In this document: piece after piece, positions 1 to 14,300 of the stretch
How positions within the stretch are numbered: position 1 is the first letter of the stretch
How the letters are laid out: every line of letters begins with the position of its first letter
Source of the DNA: Nematostella vectensis
Lineage: Eukaryota > Cnidaria > Anthozoa > Actiniaria > Edwardsiidae
DNA length: 64,000 nt
Direction of reading: 5' to 3'
Assembly (NCBI RefSeq): GCF_932526225.1
Contig: NC_064040.1
Coordinates: forward strand, 8,157,181-8,221,180
Notes under the pieces: model-generated
The model's input: only the letters and a program-made list of their open reading frames with translations
Database searches by the model: none
What the model was told of the DNA's origin: nothing
Translations under genes and position numbers: made by a program

Positions 1-1719
1 AGCCACACTGATAGCTCGCCAGCTCTCGCTGGCACTTTTGAACCCAGTGGCCTCAACCGGCGTGAAGAAACCGTTTTACCATCTTCCTTAAGTTACTCCT
101 TACTCAATTACTACTTTTATATTTTGTTAGTTAATCATCAATGAACTTTGTACATATACTAGCTGTAACATGCCACTGTAACTCATTTATAACCTGAAGA
201 AGGCAGGTATTGGCCTGCCGAAATATGGTTTAAAAATAACAACTCTGCGTTGTTGTGGACTTTTTCTTTTAAAGGTTTTATTTCATAAATCAACTGTCGA
301 CGCAGATTTCAAGGTCCGACGACATCAGCAGATAGAGGCTGACCGGTGGTTTCTTCCTACCTTTTTGTGGTCTAAAAGAGCCTGGGTCGAGCACGTGGGA
401 AACCTGTGATTCTCTAAAAACGCTAAGGCCTGGGCAGTTAACATGAATTCCTGCAAGTTTACGTAGAAATTCTCGACGTACACAGTTCTAGGGCGACAAA
501 AAGCAAAAAAAAAATTGATTGAAGCGGGTTTCTAAAGACAATATGTTATGTACTCATAAAGAATTGACCGAGCGAGCTAAAAACGACAATGTTCAAATCA
601 AGATTGATTGATATGGATAGAGAATACTTGAAGTAACATGACCCTCTCTGGATATCAGTGAGTTCGAGGACTACATGGTTAACTTATGTGCTGTTTGGTC
701 TACAAAGTCGGCATGTCCGCAGGCTTTTCGTGTCCAGGAGGCAAGACTAACATTAAATAAACGGATTGATATGAAAAGTGCCGATACCTGCTGTACTGTA
801 TCTGACGCGCTGAAAGACTTTCGATGAAGTCCGCAGCTATGAGTTGACCCCCACCCACCCCACCCCTTGAACGCAAATCTAGACTTTTTGCATATGATGG
901 GATGGAGATGCCTGTGTGTTCCCTGCATAGCAAGGAACGCCTTGGCGTTTACTTTAAAAAGCTTGAAACACCCCCAGCCTGCCAGCAATGCGACTTTATC
1001 AATTAGTCAAACAAAGTGTTACTTACTGTTGGAATTAGCTCGGATATTAGAATTTGAAGAGATTTTCCACGCAAACTTACAGGAATTTGTTTTAACTACA
1101 ATTATGCAGGCTGCCATCTAAAAAAATACCCAGATGCCATCTAAAAAATACCTAGACCCTAACTTTTTAAGTTGTAACAGGTTCCCCGTGCGCTCGCTCC
1201 AGTTTCTCTCTACTGTCTTTTAAAAAAAATCGACAGCCATTGATGAATGGGATGTCGGGTCATTTGCAAAAATGGGAACCTTGCATTTCTATTTCCTTGG
1301 GAGAAACTCGGAACAGATTCAATTAAAAATGAGACATCAAGTTAAGAGGTTATTTGATTTAATCGATGGTAACTCGGAAAAAAGACTATCGATTCAGGAA
1401 ATACGAGACATTTGTTCCATAACAACAATAGCCATACAACATCCGCTCGGTGGCCGATACAGACACGCGATGTTTCCGATTTGAAGCGATCGCAGCTCGG
1501 GTCAAGTCGGACACCTTCGGGTCATCCAATTAGATCCAGACATGACAAACTATCCTATTACGTCGCTGTGGAATCCTAGTCTCGCTTATGAGCCGGTGGC
1601 GTGATCTTTTCACTTTAGATCTTCTGATATACCGAGGAAGAGAGAGCGTGCGCGCGGCCTAGTAATAGAAAGCTCATTCAAGTTACACCCGGCAAAGTGT
1701 TTCTACACTTCTCTTAGAA
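1..1719. other. Upstream region without a recognised gene
   Basis: Only short open frames occur here and none resembles a known protein, apart from the EF-hand-like stretch at 1329-1412. The last 100 bases are presumably promoter and 5' UTR of the stalk gene that starts at 1720. I see no clear TATA box. Confidence 0.4.
1329..1412 (+). other. Possible EF-hand-like coding fragment
   Basis: A short open stretch reads like one EF-hand: a helix-like HQVKRLFDLI, then a 12-residue loop DGNSEKRLSIQE (1365-1400), then IRDI. Loop positions 1, 3, 5, 9 and 12 (D, N, E, S, E) and the hydrophobic position 8 fit the calcium-binding loop, but the usual Gly at position 6 is Lys. No partner EF-hand or convincing splice sites are visible. 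It could be an isolated exon, a gene relic or chance. Confidence 0.22.
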
Positions 1720-4700
1720 ATGGGCCATAATATTCCTCACAAAGATAAAAACCCGAGCCCTCGATCAATGGGACGCCAATCGGGCACGGAGATGTACATA
1801 AATCCGACTTATTTAGAGTACAGAGCGTGGTTAAACGACCAGGATTCGGACAGAGTCAGCCTTCCAAGCGCCTCCGAGCTTCACATAGACGGCTTGTGTA
1901 GAATGACCGAGGATACTATTTCAATGACGAAATCTGATGTTGGATCGCTGCAACGAAAATCCCGGTCAAGGAACAAGGCAGTGTTTTTTAACGCTTTGGT
2001 ATTTTTATTCTCATTCTCGTCCATGGTAGTCACGGCGCTGTTCCTATTTGGGGAAATCAGTTCTCCCTCGTGCGGATGCGGCGTCCAAAAAGGTGAGTAC
2101 TACAAACCGTATAACAACCCACACACCAAGCCAGGCAATTTGAAAGCTCTCGAGTACACCGCTAAACCGTGTGAAATATCGTAAGAAGCAAATATCAGGT
2201 TACCAAAAATTTCCTTGATCTTTCGAGAGTTCGGGAAAATATGAGAAAGTTTTCCGACAGAAGAATTACGATCCGCGCTTTGTAACCAAGTATTTATATG
2301 AAATGCGCGCGAATATTTTGCTCGCACAAGGCGGGTGACATTCTTGTGTTAGTAAACATCGCATGCTTCAACTTCAACCCTTCAAGTTTTTTTAATGATC
2401 TTGCTGAACCTCGTTTCTACCTACTGATACCACTAATAGTAAACGTAGTGCTGCACGTATAATTGACACTCGTTTATAATACTCTTATATCGACTTATAT
2501 GTGTTTATATTCATATCGACACTCACGCCGTTTGCGCGCTTTAAGAATAATTCTAATACATTACACACGATTTTCTAAATAATCATGAGTTTGTCTCAAA
2601 CACGAGATTGCGTGCACTTAGAGAACTGCTTGTCAAAGGCTTTTGACTGGAAGTCCCAGTCAATGATCAGTGTTTACAGCCCAATCCTTAGGGGGAGTGG
2701 CAGAGGACTTGGTTGGGAGGATGCCATTCTTGTATTTTTTGGCAAGATATACGATCTGTAGCAGAAGGAGTCCTACAACAGATTTCAAGGCTAAAACCCT
2801 GTCAAGTTCGCAAACACAACGAGCGTGGGAAACTTATACTACTGTCTTCTTGATCTAAGCATCGTGACCCCTAACTTTCGTTCCAAGAAATAACTTGCAG
2901 TACTAGCCACTAGAGCTTTCTATCAAAAGTAGAGTTTCGATAACGGAGTTTTGATAACGAAGTAACGGAACAAAACAACCTATAACCTTTTTTTTCTGAG
3001 ACAGTTGATAAATTTGTGTTCATAAGAAATACAATTACTTTGTACGATGTGTAGACTTGTGTTATTTAAACTATGTACATCACCGTTTGTCATATTTAGT
3101 CAGCGAGGTATGCCAATCTTTGGCAAACATGATAAGCGAACGGTGCGGTGATGACATTCAAAAGAAAACTTCCGAGCCACGTGCTGTTTCACTGTGCTAA
3201 GACACAGCGATGAGTCCGTATTAACTTGTTGAACGCCAAAACAGCTGTGGAATACACGCAATATTCTCCTAATACTGCCGTAGTCTTCCCACGATGTTGT
3301 TAAAGCACTAGGACCCACAGCTCAACCATATTGTTTTGATTACTGAGCTTTATTCGTTTGACTTTTTTAGAGAGAAATACAAAAAAAAATCTGAAAGCAT
3401 TTTTAGGGACCCGCTATTTGATACGTGGCGGGTCGGTAACGAAAATTCCCCGATTGTGCAATCCACAACGCTTTTTCTCCTCAACTACTCAATTACACCC
3501 ACATTACTCCCTAGCTATACTGTCATTTTTTACTAATTTCTATCTAGATAAAGAAGGGGTTAAAAAGGCTGCCCTGCCCTTCCAAGGAGAACTTGTTTTG
3601 CTTATATGGGCACGCTCTCGTACGTGCGTATTTCAGCTTTTCAGCTTACTTCGATCTCTATCTAAAAGGGTTGAAATTTCAGACTAAGCCTTACCATAAA
3701 AAAAGGTTCGAGACTTGAAGAGAAAAAAACGTGGATATTTGTCAAGAAAGAAGAAACATGGTACTCGTAAAACTACTTGACCGGCTGGCGAAAAAGTCTC
3801 GGAGATTGATATACAATTCAAAACAAGTGCAACTTAAAAAAAACGAGCGTAACACAAAACCGAGTCGCCAAAAGCATTATTGACTCTTTCAAGCAAGAAG
3901 CACGGGTGCCCTAGTGTGTTAGCACGTCGGCCTCTCACAGCTGTGGCCCAGGTTCGAATCCTGGCTCAAACTGGGGATTTTTTCCGGGTTCCTGCCTTGA
4001 TTCGAATTGTGTCACAAGTGAGTTGAAGTTATTCTCCCGTGTTTCCAGTCTTCTCGGATAAGGACACTAAACCGGAGGTCCCGTCTCTTCAAGCTGCATT
4101 ACACTAACCTGAACCGAAGGGACGCAAAAGAACCACTGAGGACGCAATAAACCCTCTGGCAGTGACCACCCCCAGTGACAGTGCTTACTAACAATACACA
4201 CACGGGGGCACTTGATGTGGAGCCCTAGCTCTGTTGTGCCTTCCGCACCATTATAGCTGGTGGAAGTTAGTACATACAAACAGATGTATTCTCGATATGA
4301 CAGTCGATTTTCAATATCACCAATAAAGTATCAGACTTCACCCGATTATTTGAACATCCCTTTCAAAAAGAGCGTTAGTTTTAATAATGTAAACAATAAC
4401 AAATGAGTGGCTGATCGACATTCATTAATGTCCAAGTATGCGGCGTTTTATTAAGGCGAACATCTCTGCGTCATGTGTCTGCCTATCCAGTGCATATACC
4501 TATCTTGAACATTATGCACTCGTAAGATTTACGTCAGAATATTTAATAAAGGTCAGAAGCAATCGATCTTATAAACGCACTTTTTCCTTGTTGCATTCCA
4601 ATCTGTGAAGATTGGTAAAACAAGAACACAAAAGTTTTCCTCGAAGTGTCTGCGACAGTTTGCGTTCAATGTACAGGCCCGACTGAAAGGTCAGCTCTTT

Positions 4701-7700
4701 TTAAGGAAAGTTTTGTACTACTCCGCGGTAGGACGAGCTACCTTGAAATAAAATGGTCCGCTTTATGGGTAAACAACCCCCACCCCCCCCCCCTCCCTAA
4801 CAAAACTCTAGCTACGGGCCTGATGTAATTGTTTTCTTTTTACGCGTTATCTAGAATATAAACGGCTTTTTTTTTCGCTTCTGATAGCCTAAAGGGATAA
4901 CTGAAATTGCGAAAGAATCACAGACATTTACAAATGATATAAAGGCGTTCGACGATCTTTTTGTCGTTTACCATTGGTTTTTATTATCGGAAATCCATGC
5001 TCCTTCGTGTACAGGAGAACGGAAGTACCGAATGGTGTTTTTGAATATGGCATGGCTAGCTTAATCACCAGAAAAATATTGTGGGTTATCAGGAAATAGA
5101 GCTTTTCAAGCATCACTTGAAGAAAAAAAAGTGCGACATATTTTAGAGGGCCCTTTACTCCAAATATTACCTTTATATCCACCCGAGACCTCTGTCACTA
5201 GGTTCACGCCTTCCCCCAGGAGCCAGCATTACACGCCACCTAAGGCTCTTCAGAACAGAGAGTTTGATAATAAATTCAATACGTTCGTGTATAATTTTGA
5301 CATTTTTTTTATTTCTAGCCAACAAGAATAACAATTTTTGCGTTACTGTCGAATCAGTTGTATCGCGACCCGCGTTTTCGAAACACGACTTGTTTTGGTT
5401 TTCTGTTCCGTCAGTAAAACCATATATTCTGAGCCAATCAGAGTCTCGCTTTGTGCACTTCCCTGGCTACCCTCTGGACGAAAACCACACAGTTTCGCGA
5501 CAGAAAGCCAGGCAACTGCACTAGGCGAGAGATGGCAAAAATCTGATTGCCTTAGAATAATTTGACTGGCGGAACAGAAAATCCCAAAAGCCGAAAACAA
5601 ATCGATGTTTTGAAAGTGCGGCGTCGCGATACAACGGATTCGACAGTAATGCATTACGAACCTTTAATGGGAAAATCATGTGGTCCTTTGTCATTATAAA
5701 AATGAGCAGACCCGCACATGTCTGTTTGTTTGGGACTTATTTGGGAATCTATCATGCCCTTTATACTCTCTTTATGAAGGATGGTGTTAACATCTTTTTG
5801 CGATTTACGCGCGTAAGAGTGATCATCCACCTGTCAACACAGGTGCGTCTGCAAAGAAGTGAGTCCAAAGTCCACAACGCTTTTCTACTCAACTACTCAA
5901 ATACACACACATCACTGCCTGGCTATACTGTCATTTCTTACCGTTTTCTACTTGGATGAGGATGGGGTTTTAACCTCTTAAGGCTGCCCTTTTTAGGGAG
6001 AACTTGTTTTTGCTTGTATGAGCACGCTCGCGTACGTGCGTATATCACCCTTTCGATCTCTATCTTTCGTGTCGATCATCGCGGATGTAAAAAATGGGTT
6101 GAAATTTCAGACTAAGCCTTACCATAAAAAGATTTTTGAGACTTGAAGAGAAAAAAACGTGGATATTTGACAAGAAAGAAGCGACTTTGAATACATGGTA
6201 CTCGTAAAACTACTTGACCGGCCGGCGAAAAAGTCTTGGAGATTGATATACAATTCAAAACAAGTGCAACTTGAAAAAAAAACGAGCGTAACTATAGAAC
6301 AAAGCACAATTTAACAATCGAAGGGACTTTGGACTGCTCAAGGGCTTACTCTTAGCAGAAATATGCGGGTATCTATTTTTATTTGTCCCAAAATCTGATT
6401 TTAGGTGTGCATAGTTTTACTGTCGACTATGATTTTTCTTACTTTTTAGTTCTTATTTATCTTATGTACAGTACGTGTAGGAATTTTCTTGTTATCCCCG
6501 ATGGAGATTCGGAAACCGGAATGTCAGACAGCTAACCTCTAACCTATTCGTCGCTGAACCTCTATCGATATATAAACTAGACAAGACGTGAATCGGAAGA
6601 CAAGAAGTAACTAGAAGGCACACTACGCATACAAGTCACAACTCCTACTCAGTCCACCTCAATCACCGACACCTGCCCAGTATAAGAGCCTCACCTAATT
6701 AAACGTGTTGTACTTTTATATAATATAGAATCCGATGACGAGGGGACTGTACGTGAGAAAGGAAACAACGAAAGTACTGACAGTGCTACCCGCCACGACA
6801 TTTCATAATTTTAAAGCTTGTTTTGTCATAGTTCTGGGAGGATTTGTGATCTTTGCTAGTTGGAAAAAAAAATGTCTAGAGATAAAACAGATTTTAAAAT
6901 AAGCGCCTCTCACGAATAAACGCCCTGTTGGGAATAGATGAAAAAAATAAAAGAAATTCCGTGCTCGATTCTCGCCAATGATCCNNNNNNNNNNNNNNNN
7001 NNNNNNNNNNNNNNNNNNNNNNNNNNNNNNNNNNNNNNNNNNNNNNNNNNNNNNNNNNNNNNNNNNNNNNNNNNNNNNNNNNNNNNNNNNNNNNNNNNNN
7101 NNNNNNNNNNNNNNNNNNNNNNNNNNNNNNNNNNNNNNNNNNNNNNNNNNNNNNNNNNNNNNNNNNNNNNNNNNNNNNNNNNNNAACCGTTAAACAGCGT
7201 TTTGCGCAATCACCAAGAAATTAAGCGCGAATCATGCCAAACAGACAGATTCTGATCGCGAGGGTAGGGGGGTGTGGGTATGAATTAATATTGGGGTTTT
7301 ACCTACTAGCCATTACCTAGGCATCTCATTAATTTATCGCCGCGGGTGATTTTTTCATTTTTTTTTGAGCTGGGAGTTATAGACCCACTGAACGTTCACC
7401 CCATTCCCTCCCTACACAACCACTTAGCCACGGGCCTTACTAGTCGGTCTAGAAGCCCTTGGCATGCTAAGGGTGTGAGAGGGAGGGAAAACATCCTCTT
7501 GCACGACCGCCCAGGTTTATTTATTTATTTTTTTGTCTTTGTGGGGACATGTGCATCACGTTGCATTTACTTGACCTTGAGCCCACACACAATATTTAAA
7601 CACGACAGCAGTTGACTAGCATTCCCGTCAAGGTCACGTCACGTGGTGACGGCGTAGTGCGATTTGAATGGAAAACCATCGGGCAGAACGGAAATACGAC

Positions 7701-8348
7701 ATAGATACGACATATAGCGACTGTAATACTAGAATTCTTTAAGAGTTAAACACATTTGTGTCGGAATGGAGCGGTTGTATATTTAGTGCGTATTTATATT
7801 GGTTATACTATATGATCTGGGGGGTTAGAAGGAAGCAGAACCCCTTCATGGGTACACCCTATTGTGTAGGTGCAATGTGTGAATCCAGAAAATATCCATC
7901 GCCCTCCCCTTGTCTGAGGAAATTGAAAATTCCGCATATCAATCAATCTTTAGAAAACCATCGTATTTTTAGCTCGCTCGGTCAATTGTTTGCAATGACA
8001 CACCATATTTGGTACTCCGCATCAATCATTTCAGCGCTTTTTTTGTCTTTCTAGGACTGTGTAAGTCAGGAATGAAAAAAGGGATAAATTAAGATACTGG
8101 GGGTATGTGTTATTTCAGCAATCACACAATGACGGGTCAATGAAGGTTATACTATAACAGTAACGATACTAAACCTCGTTTTTTAGATACAAGAGGAGAT
8201 AACAGAGCAGCGAGTATGCAAAAGTCTAGGGAGAGCCAAGAGTATGTGAACAGAATCCTGGCGCAGCTACAAGACAATCTAACAGGGCTGACGGGAATGG
8301 TGGTACGTAAACTTCCGTCTTTGCTCTTGCACATATAGAACCCACGAC

Positions 8349-8399
<51 letters not shown>

Positions 8400-11300
8400 A
8401 AAAAACACACAAATTTTACCAGCATAGCCTTTGCCAACATACAACAAATGGAATGAATGCGGGTGAGGGAATTATGGTATATAGACCCCCTCTCCCCTCC
8501 CCCCTCTAAACACACATTATAAAAACATATCCGTTACCATAAAATACTACCATAACAGTCTTGTACCCAGGCGCCGACGATGCATTTTGGAGAAGTTGAA
8601 GCGCACGAGTCTGCTACAATAACATTAAGTAGAGCCTCTCCGATACCGAGCGCCTTCCACTTAAATAACAGAGACAGACGTGCAAGACATTCTTACAGAT
8701 CTGATGAAGCTAGCGGCACGGAAGTCCCCTTACCCCCTCAACCATGCCAATATCCATTTCCCAAATCTCCCTTCCCCTCACACAGCATGGACAACCCCAT
8801 TTCAGCCACTTCAAGTTTAAGGGGGGGGGGCAGGGAGCATCACCTATCCTCCTTTCGCTGGTAATACATGCGTAATACAAATAGACTGCCGTTGCGCAAA
8901 TAATTGTTACATCTCTACAGAATAATCAAAAAGTGGAGCTAGAGAAAATGAGGGCTTCGCTCTCGTCTCTGAAGGAAAAATCCTCAGAGCACGCAGACCT
9001 CACGGAGCAGGTAGGTTTCACAGGGTGCTGAGAGGACTAGTTTGGATCAGTTGCTTGAGGAGGAAATCGATGGTCTTTGAAGGATGGGATGATTGTTGTG
9101 ATAGTGATGACGATGGTAATTTATAATTTCATAATGAAATAAAAACGACGGATTGTTTGATATTGATTTATATGGTTGGCAGGGACATCATATGCCAAAA
9201 TACTTTTTTTTAGGAACATGAATATCAAAAATACTGTGTTTTGGTGTTCGAGTGAGGTACACGCCCGTCTACTTCCACCAACTCGCCAGTAGTGACAAAT
9301 GGCATATGGATAATCGAGGGGACGGGGACGGGGAATGGTCAGAATGTTGTAGTAAAAAAGTAATTTAAATTGCAGCTAGAAAAAAACACAGGGCGAATAA
9401 ACGAAGTGTCAGCAGATCTCAGAATTGTAAAATCAGAGATGAGTCTGGAGAAGACATATCTCCGATCAACGACGGCCAAAGTAAGTGATCAAATTCTAAT
9501 CTCACTTGCATTGAATGTGTTTTCTTTTGCGGTATTGAAAGGCTCCTGTTCTTAATGAGAAGTATAAAACTTTGAAGACAGTTCCTATGAGAAATGAGAC
9601 CTAACCGCTTACACTAGTAAGGTAAAGGGCTTGGGTTAATATAAAAATGCCATGAACTACAACGTCATCTGGAACTGTGTGCTTAAGATTCCTGCTCAGC
9701 GCTTGGTTATTTGTAGATTTGGTCAAGTGTGGAATATCTTAACGCCAGTTGCACCTCGCAGCTGAAGCAAACTCGTTACTATGACAATGCTGTCTACTCG
9801 GCGGTCAAAGAAATGAACGAAACCTTTAATAAAAAGGTAAGGGAGGGATGTTATAAATAATAATAAAAATTTGGTCTTTAACAAGTAAAAAAGTTTTATT
9901 TTATTTTTCAAACGACAAAAAAGCCCACCAAAGCAAAGCAGCGGTAGGGTGGTTTGGCCCATTAACCGTGCGACGCGCGCTACCGTGGCCACCTTGACAG
10001 TTGTGGGTAGTAAGCCAATCAGGATACGAGAAACGTACTATATCTGATACGACGCGCGCTACCGTGGCCACCTTGACAGTTTTGTGAAGCAAGCAACGAG
10101 AAACGTGCTATCAGATTGTCATCAACGTCACTAGCCACCAGCATGGAACAGTTATGATACAAAGCACGATACAATCCCCTAGTCATAAATTCTGTGTCAA
10201 TCAAAGAAGTGAATCTAGAATGCTGATTGGCTAACTTTTAGAAATCTTCGCCTTGGTTTCCGCTAAAACACGCGTCGCTTTTGAGGAGACTTAGGAGTAG
10301 CATCATCAGTAAAGTATTAAAATTCTTTTTTTTTTGCTCCTGTAACAGGTGGATAACAACCTTCAGGTGATTCATGAAATTAAGGTTTCCCTGAATACCA
10401 CCAAGCAGGACATGGAGGCTCAGAAGGCGACCATGAGGACAGCGGTAGCACAAGTAAGCCGCCAGTTAGTACTTCATGTAGCCATCATAGGAGGGGCGTA
10501 TCTAGCTTTTTGCCAGGGGGGGGGGGGGGGGGTTGACCCAAAAATGTTCGCCATTATTTTACCTTCGTAACGATTTTGGAATGAACAGACACAATGAAAA
10601 CAATAAAAAGGCAGCCCAAGGGAGGATTTAAACCCCCGAACCCCCCGAAATCCTCCCCCCCCCACCCCCGTAGATCCGCTACTGCATCATTATAGTTAGG
10701 GTTAGGGTCAGTATCTAGGACACACCAAGCCACAAAATCTAGGCATATGGAAACATGATGAAAACTCCAATTAACAATCTAAAAACAAAGTTTTATACTT
10801 TAATTCCAAATTCAATAGAGCAATAGCCTCACAGAATCAGCCGATGGAAATGGGTTGTTTCTCACACCTTATTTTTTTATGATAGGATAACAAAATAACA
10901 AAGATTCTTTAAACAATTGCAATTGTTGACTCCTGTTTTTTTGTGTGTGAATTACGAAAAATCCAATTCTTTCCGAAGGTAGAACGTTTTAATGGACTGT
11001 TTGCTGATAATAACAATAATCTAGATATAACTAGACGCTGCACCAGCGTTAACCCGGGCTACAAAAGAAATCACCGAAAAATGTAGTCTGTATTTTGTAC
11101 CTACTGGTGAGCTGTTTTCTCGGGGGCTCGTACACTTAAAAGCCTCGTGCAAACTGCAATGCTGGCGAATTTCCGCTTGACTGACTATAGGACAAAGGAA
11201 ATGTCAAAATGGGAAATGAACTTTCTGACATTTCCTTTGTCTTGTGGTCAGTCGAACAAGAATTTGCCAGCAATGCTGGCGCAGTTTGCACGGGGCTTTA

Positions 11301-14300
11301 CGCCGTAACACGGTGATAGAAGACATACTGAAGAGTATGGGATTTAGCATAACGAGACCGGCATTCTTGTAATAAATTTGACTGTTTATTGGGATAAGAC
11401 ACGCTCGCTACTGATAGCGAGCGATTAACGAGCGACAATGCTTGAGACACGATCCAAATTGCATACAAAACAAAAAACACAAATATTATCCAAACTTATC
11501 TTCGCTGTTATATATTCTCTTCTTTTTTCGGAATCACATGTGTCTATCGTAAGTTGTTAGAACTAAGAAATATTTGCACTACGAGCTGCAGAGAAAAAAG
11601 GCCTAGGCGGAGCGAGTCTCTTTATAGCAAAATAATTCAAACTTCATCAAATATCTGGTTATAGAACATGCTAGACAGTCCTTGTCCTGGCCAAAATATA
11701 CGGTTATACACATCTTTTCGTGTGGGTCATAGTAGACGGCGTGTGTATTTGTGTGGTAGTGAGCGTCCCTCCGAATTTTGCCAAAGAAAAGAGTCTTCCA
11801 CAAAAGCCGCCTCGCTTTCAGGCAAAGTATACCGCAGACCTCTGAGCATCGCAGGCTTACACGTTTTCGACATGGATAGATAGATAGACTTATAGCACTT
11901 ATAGAAAAGGTAAACTTAGACTCGGGCTACCACAGGTAATAATCTAATATATATTTTGCATCAAATAAATTGTTGTGTGTTTTTTTCTTTAGATATGGAC
12001 AGGATTTAAATCGTTAAACCAAACGGCCGTTAATCATCAACATCAGATGCAAACCATTGACGCTACGCTACATGGTGACGTCATGACCCTCAATCAAACC
12101 TTCACACACAAAGTAAGTCACATGGTCTTGTCCATCCAATCAAAGCTTGGCATTTGACAGAGGAACAAGAGATAGGGGATATGGATAATTTGTAGCCCTC
12201 TTCTTCTGTTAAGGCCGCCCCTTGGCTTACATAATCTATCAAGGTAATTCACCGTCAGTGTAGAGTCCTTGTACAAATTTATTGCTCCAATTTTAATTTG
12301 TTTTCTCGAATGAAGGCCAATTCCTTGCTAGAGACGATTTGGGCAGCTCTGAAGACAACAAGCGAGAATCTACAAACAACGTTTGACGCAAAAATGAAAT
12401 GGGCTGTGAGTAGATAAAACTAAGCTGTCTTCCACTAAGTACATTTTATAATATTTTTTCTTCAAAATTTGAAATATATTTTTAGCTATTTCAGCCATTA
12501 CCAGCTTATCATCGTAATAGCAGTACTAATGCCTTTATATTATTTTTTTAGCTTAATCAGACAAAAATGGCGTTCGAAGCATCGATGTCAGACCTCAAAG
12601 AAGATGTACAAAAAGTCAACGACAGCTTTACCACCAAGGTTTGATATTTTCCTATTACATTTTTTTTAGAAGTGGCTCTATCAAATTATTTGTTCCTTTT
12701 TATTTTATTGATTTTATTGGTTTACTGCAACAGCACAGCAATTTATGTGTGAGTTTTATAGGTGTTCACGCCCTATTTCTACCTTTTCTACAAACGCGTA
12801 GCAAGGGGATCGAAAAAGTCTGATCATTTGCCATTGAGCGTCTATGTGAATCAAGGCAACTATGTTAACGATGTTCACGCAATCGATTCACTTCTGCCCT
12901 TCATAAAAGCTCTTAGCGTGGTGATGGGGGGTTCTGATCATTTATCATAAGGGTTTTCTAAAGAAAGATACGTCTATTTAGGTGTCGCTTCAAGAACTGT
13001 TCCTTCTGAATCTCTCAAACGTGCAGAACCAGACCAAGCATCGTGTAGACGACATGGACAGCTTCCTCGCTAGCAAGATATCGGAGGTAGAGCCTTACAC
13101 TTTTCCAAGCATAGAGGTAGCCTCGTCACCTGGCTTCTATTGGCTGGGCGGCTTGTCGGTTAATGACGTCACTGTTGATTTGCCTGTAATCATGAATCTG
13201 TCATGGAACAACTTATAGAATGCGTGAAAACAGAGGGCTGTCATAAGACGCCTGGGAACTAGGCTCGAACAAAGGGCTACGTTATGACTTGACCGCACTG
13301 ATATTAGAAACAATGATACCATGCGGTACTCGAAGGGGGAAAAAATAAAGGAAACAGAACTCTCTTGATGGATGATCGTTTATTAGGATTTCGAATTACT
13401 GGGACTCCACAGATATTGCTTTACTAAATAAAATACAAATTGCAATTGTCCCTCAATATCTTTTAGCGTTACACGGTATGTATTGCTCTCAGTTTATGTA
13501 TGGTTATATTCCATTTCTATTGCGTTAAAGATGAACAGCATGATTCAGACTTTCTGGTTGAAGCTCAAATCCTCTACAGAGCAGCTGCAGCAAACATTTG
13601 ATGGCAAACTACACTGGGCGGTGAGTAATGATTTCCTTACTTCCTGTAATATTAACAGGGCCGTAGCAGGAGGTGGGGCACCCAATATGTTAAAAAATTA
13701 TAAGGAAATGACCAGTAGGGGCATGGCTGTGCCCCTAAAAATTCTCTTAATGTTTATGTTTTGTGCCCCTCCAAAATTTCAAGGCCTGCTACGGCACTGA
13801 ATTACCATCTTTCGACATCTTATATAATTTCTAGCTCCCACAGGATGTCCCTACTTTGGCTCCTTATAGAGCGTACACTCAAACTATGAACCCCCCAGTC
13901 AGTACATAGCGCGTACAGTCAAACCGCGAACACAACTTCTACTGTGTCCATATAGTGCATACACTCAAACTGTTTTGCTTGACGGCACGTTTTTTTAACA
14001 TTTTTAGCTCAACCAGACAAGGAGTGCACTAAATGTATCCATGACTAAAATGATGGGTGAAGTACAAGATGCGAATAGCAAAATTGCAGTGAAGGTACAT
14101 AGTGATTAAGAAAGGAAGTGGAAAGGGGGAAGAGAGCGGGGGGCGCTGGGGTCTACTTTTCAGGGGTCCCACGGGGTAGGTGGGATGTCCCCTTGGTTTT
14201 ACAATTGAAAAACCTGGAGTAGGTTGGGGGTTAAACTGAGGAAATGTCCCGTTTCAGGTTTCTGAATAAAAAAAAATCACCCTAATCCTTCCCTCCCTTT

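Larger units (their letters stand above)
2093..8186 (+). other. Intron 1 of the stalk gene, filled with repeats
   Basis: This 6.1-kb intron follows donor GTGAGT and ends in TTTTTTAG. It holds a diverged direct repeat pair, a tRNA-derived element, an inverted-repeat element and the 200-N gap. Exons 1 and 2 join in phase across it. A further exon hidden in the gap cannot be excluded, but it would have to keep the frame. Confidence 0.55.

Noticed and set aside
3903-3975. Functional tRNA gene
   Set aside because: The B box and T-arm are perfect, but the acceptor stem does not pair and the anticodon arm is not convincing. A SINE fits better.
6910-7255. Three open frames across the N gap
   Set aside because: Most of their length is unknown bases.
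8152-8515. Gly-rich minus-strand frames
   Set aside because: They are translations of the poly-C/(CA)n tract opposite exon 2 of the stalk gene.
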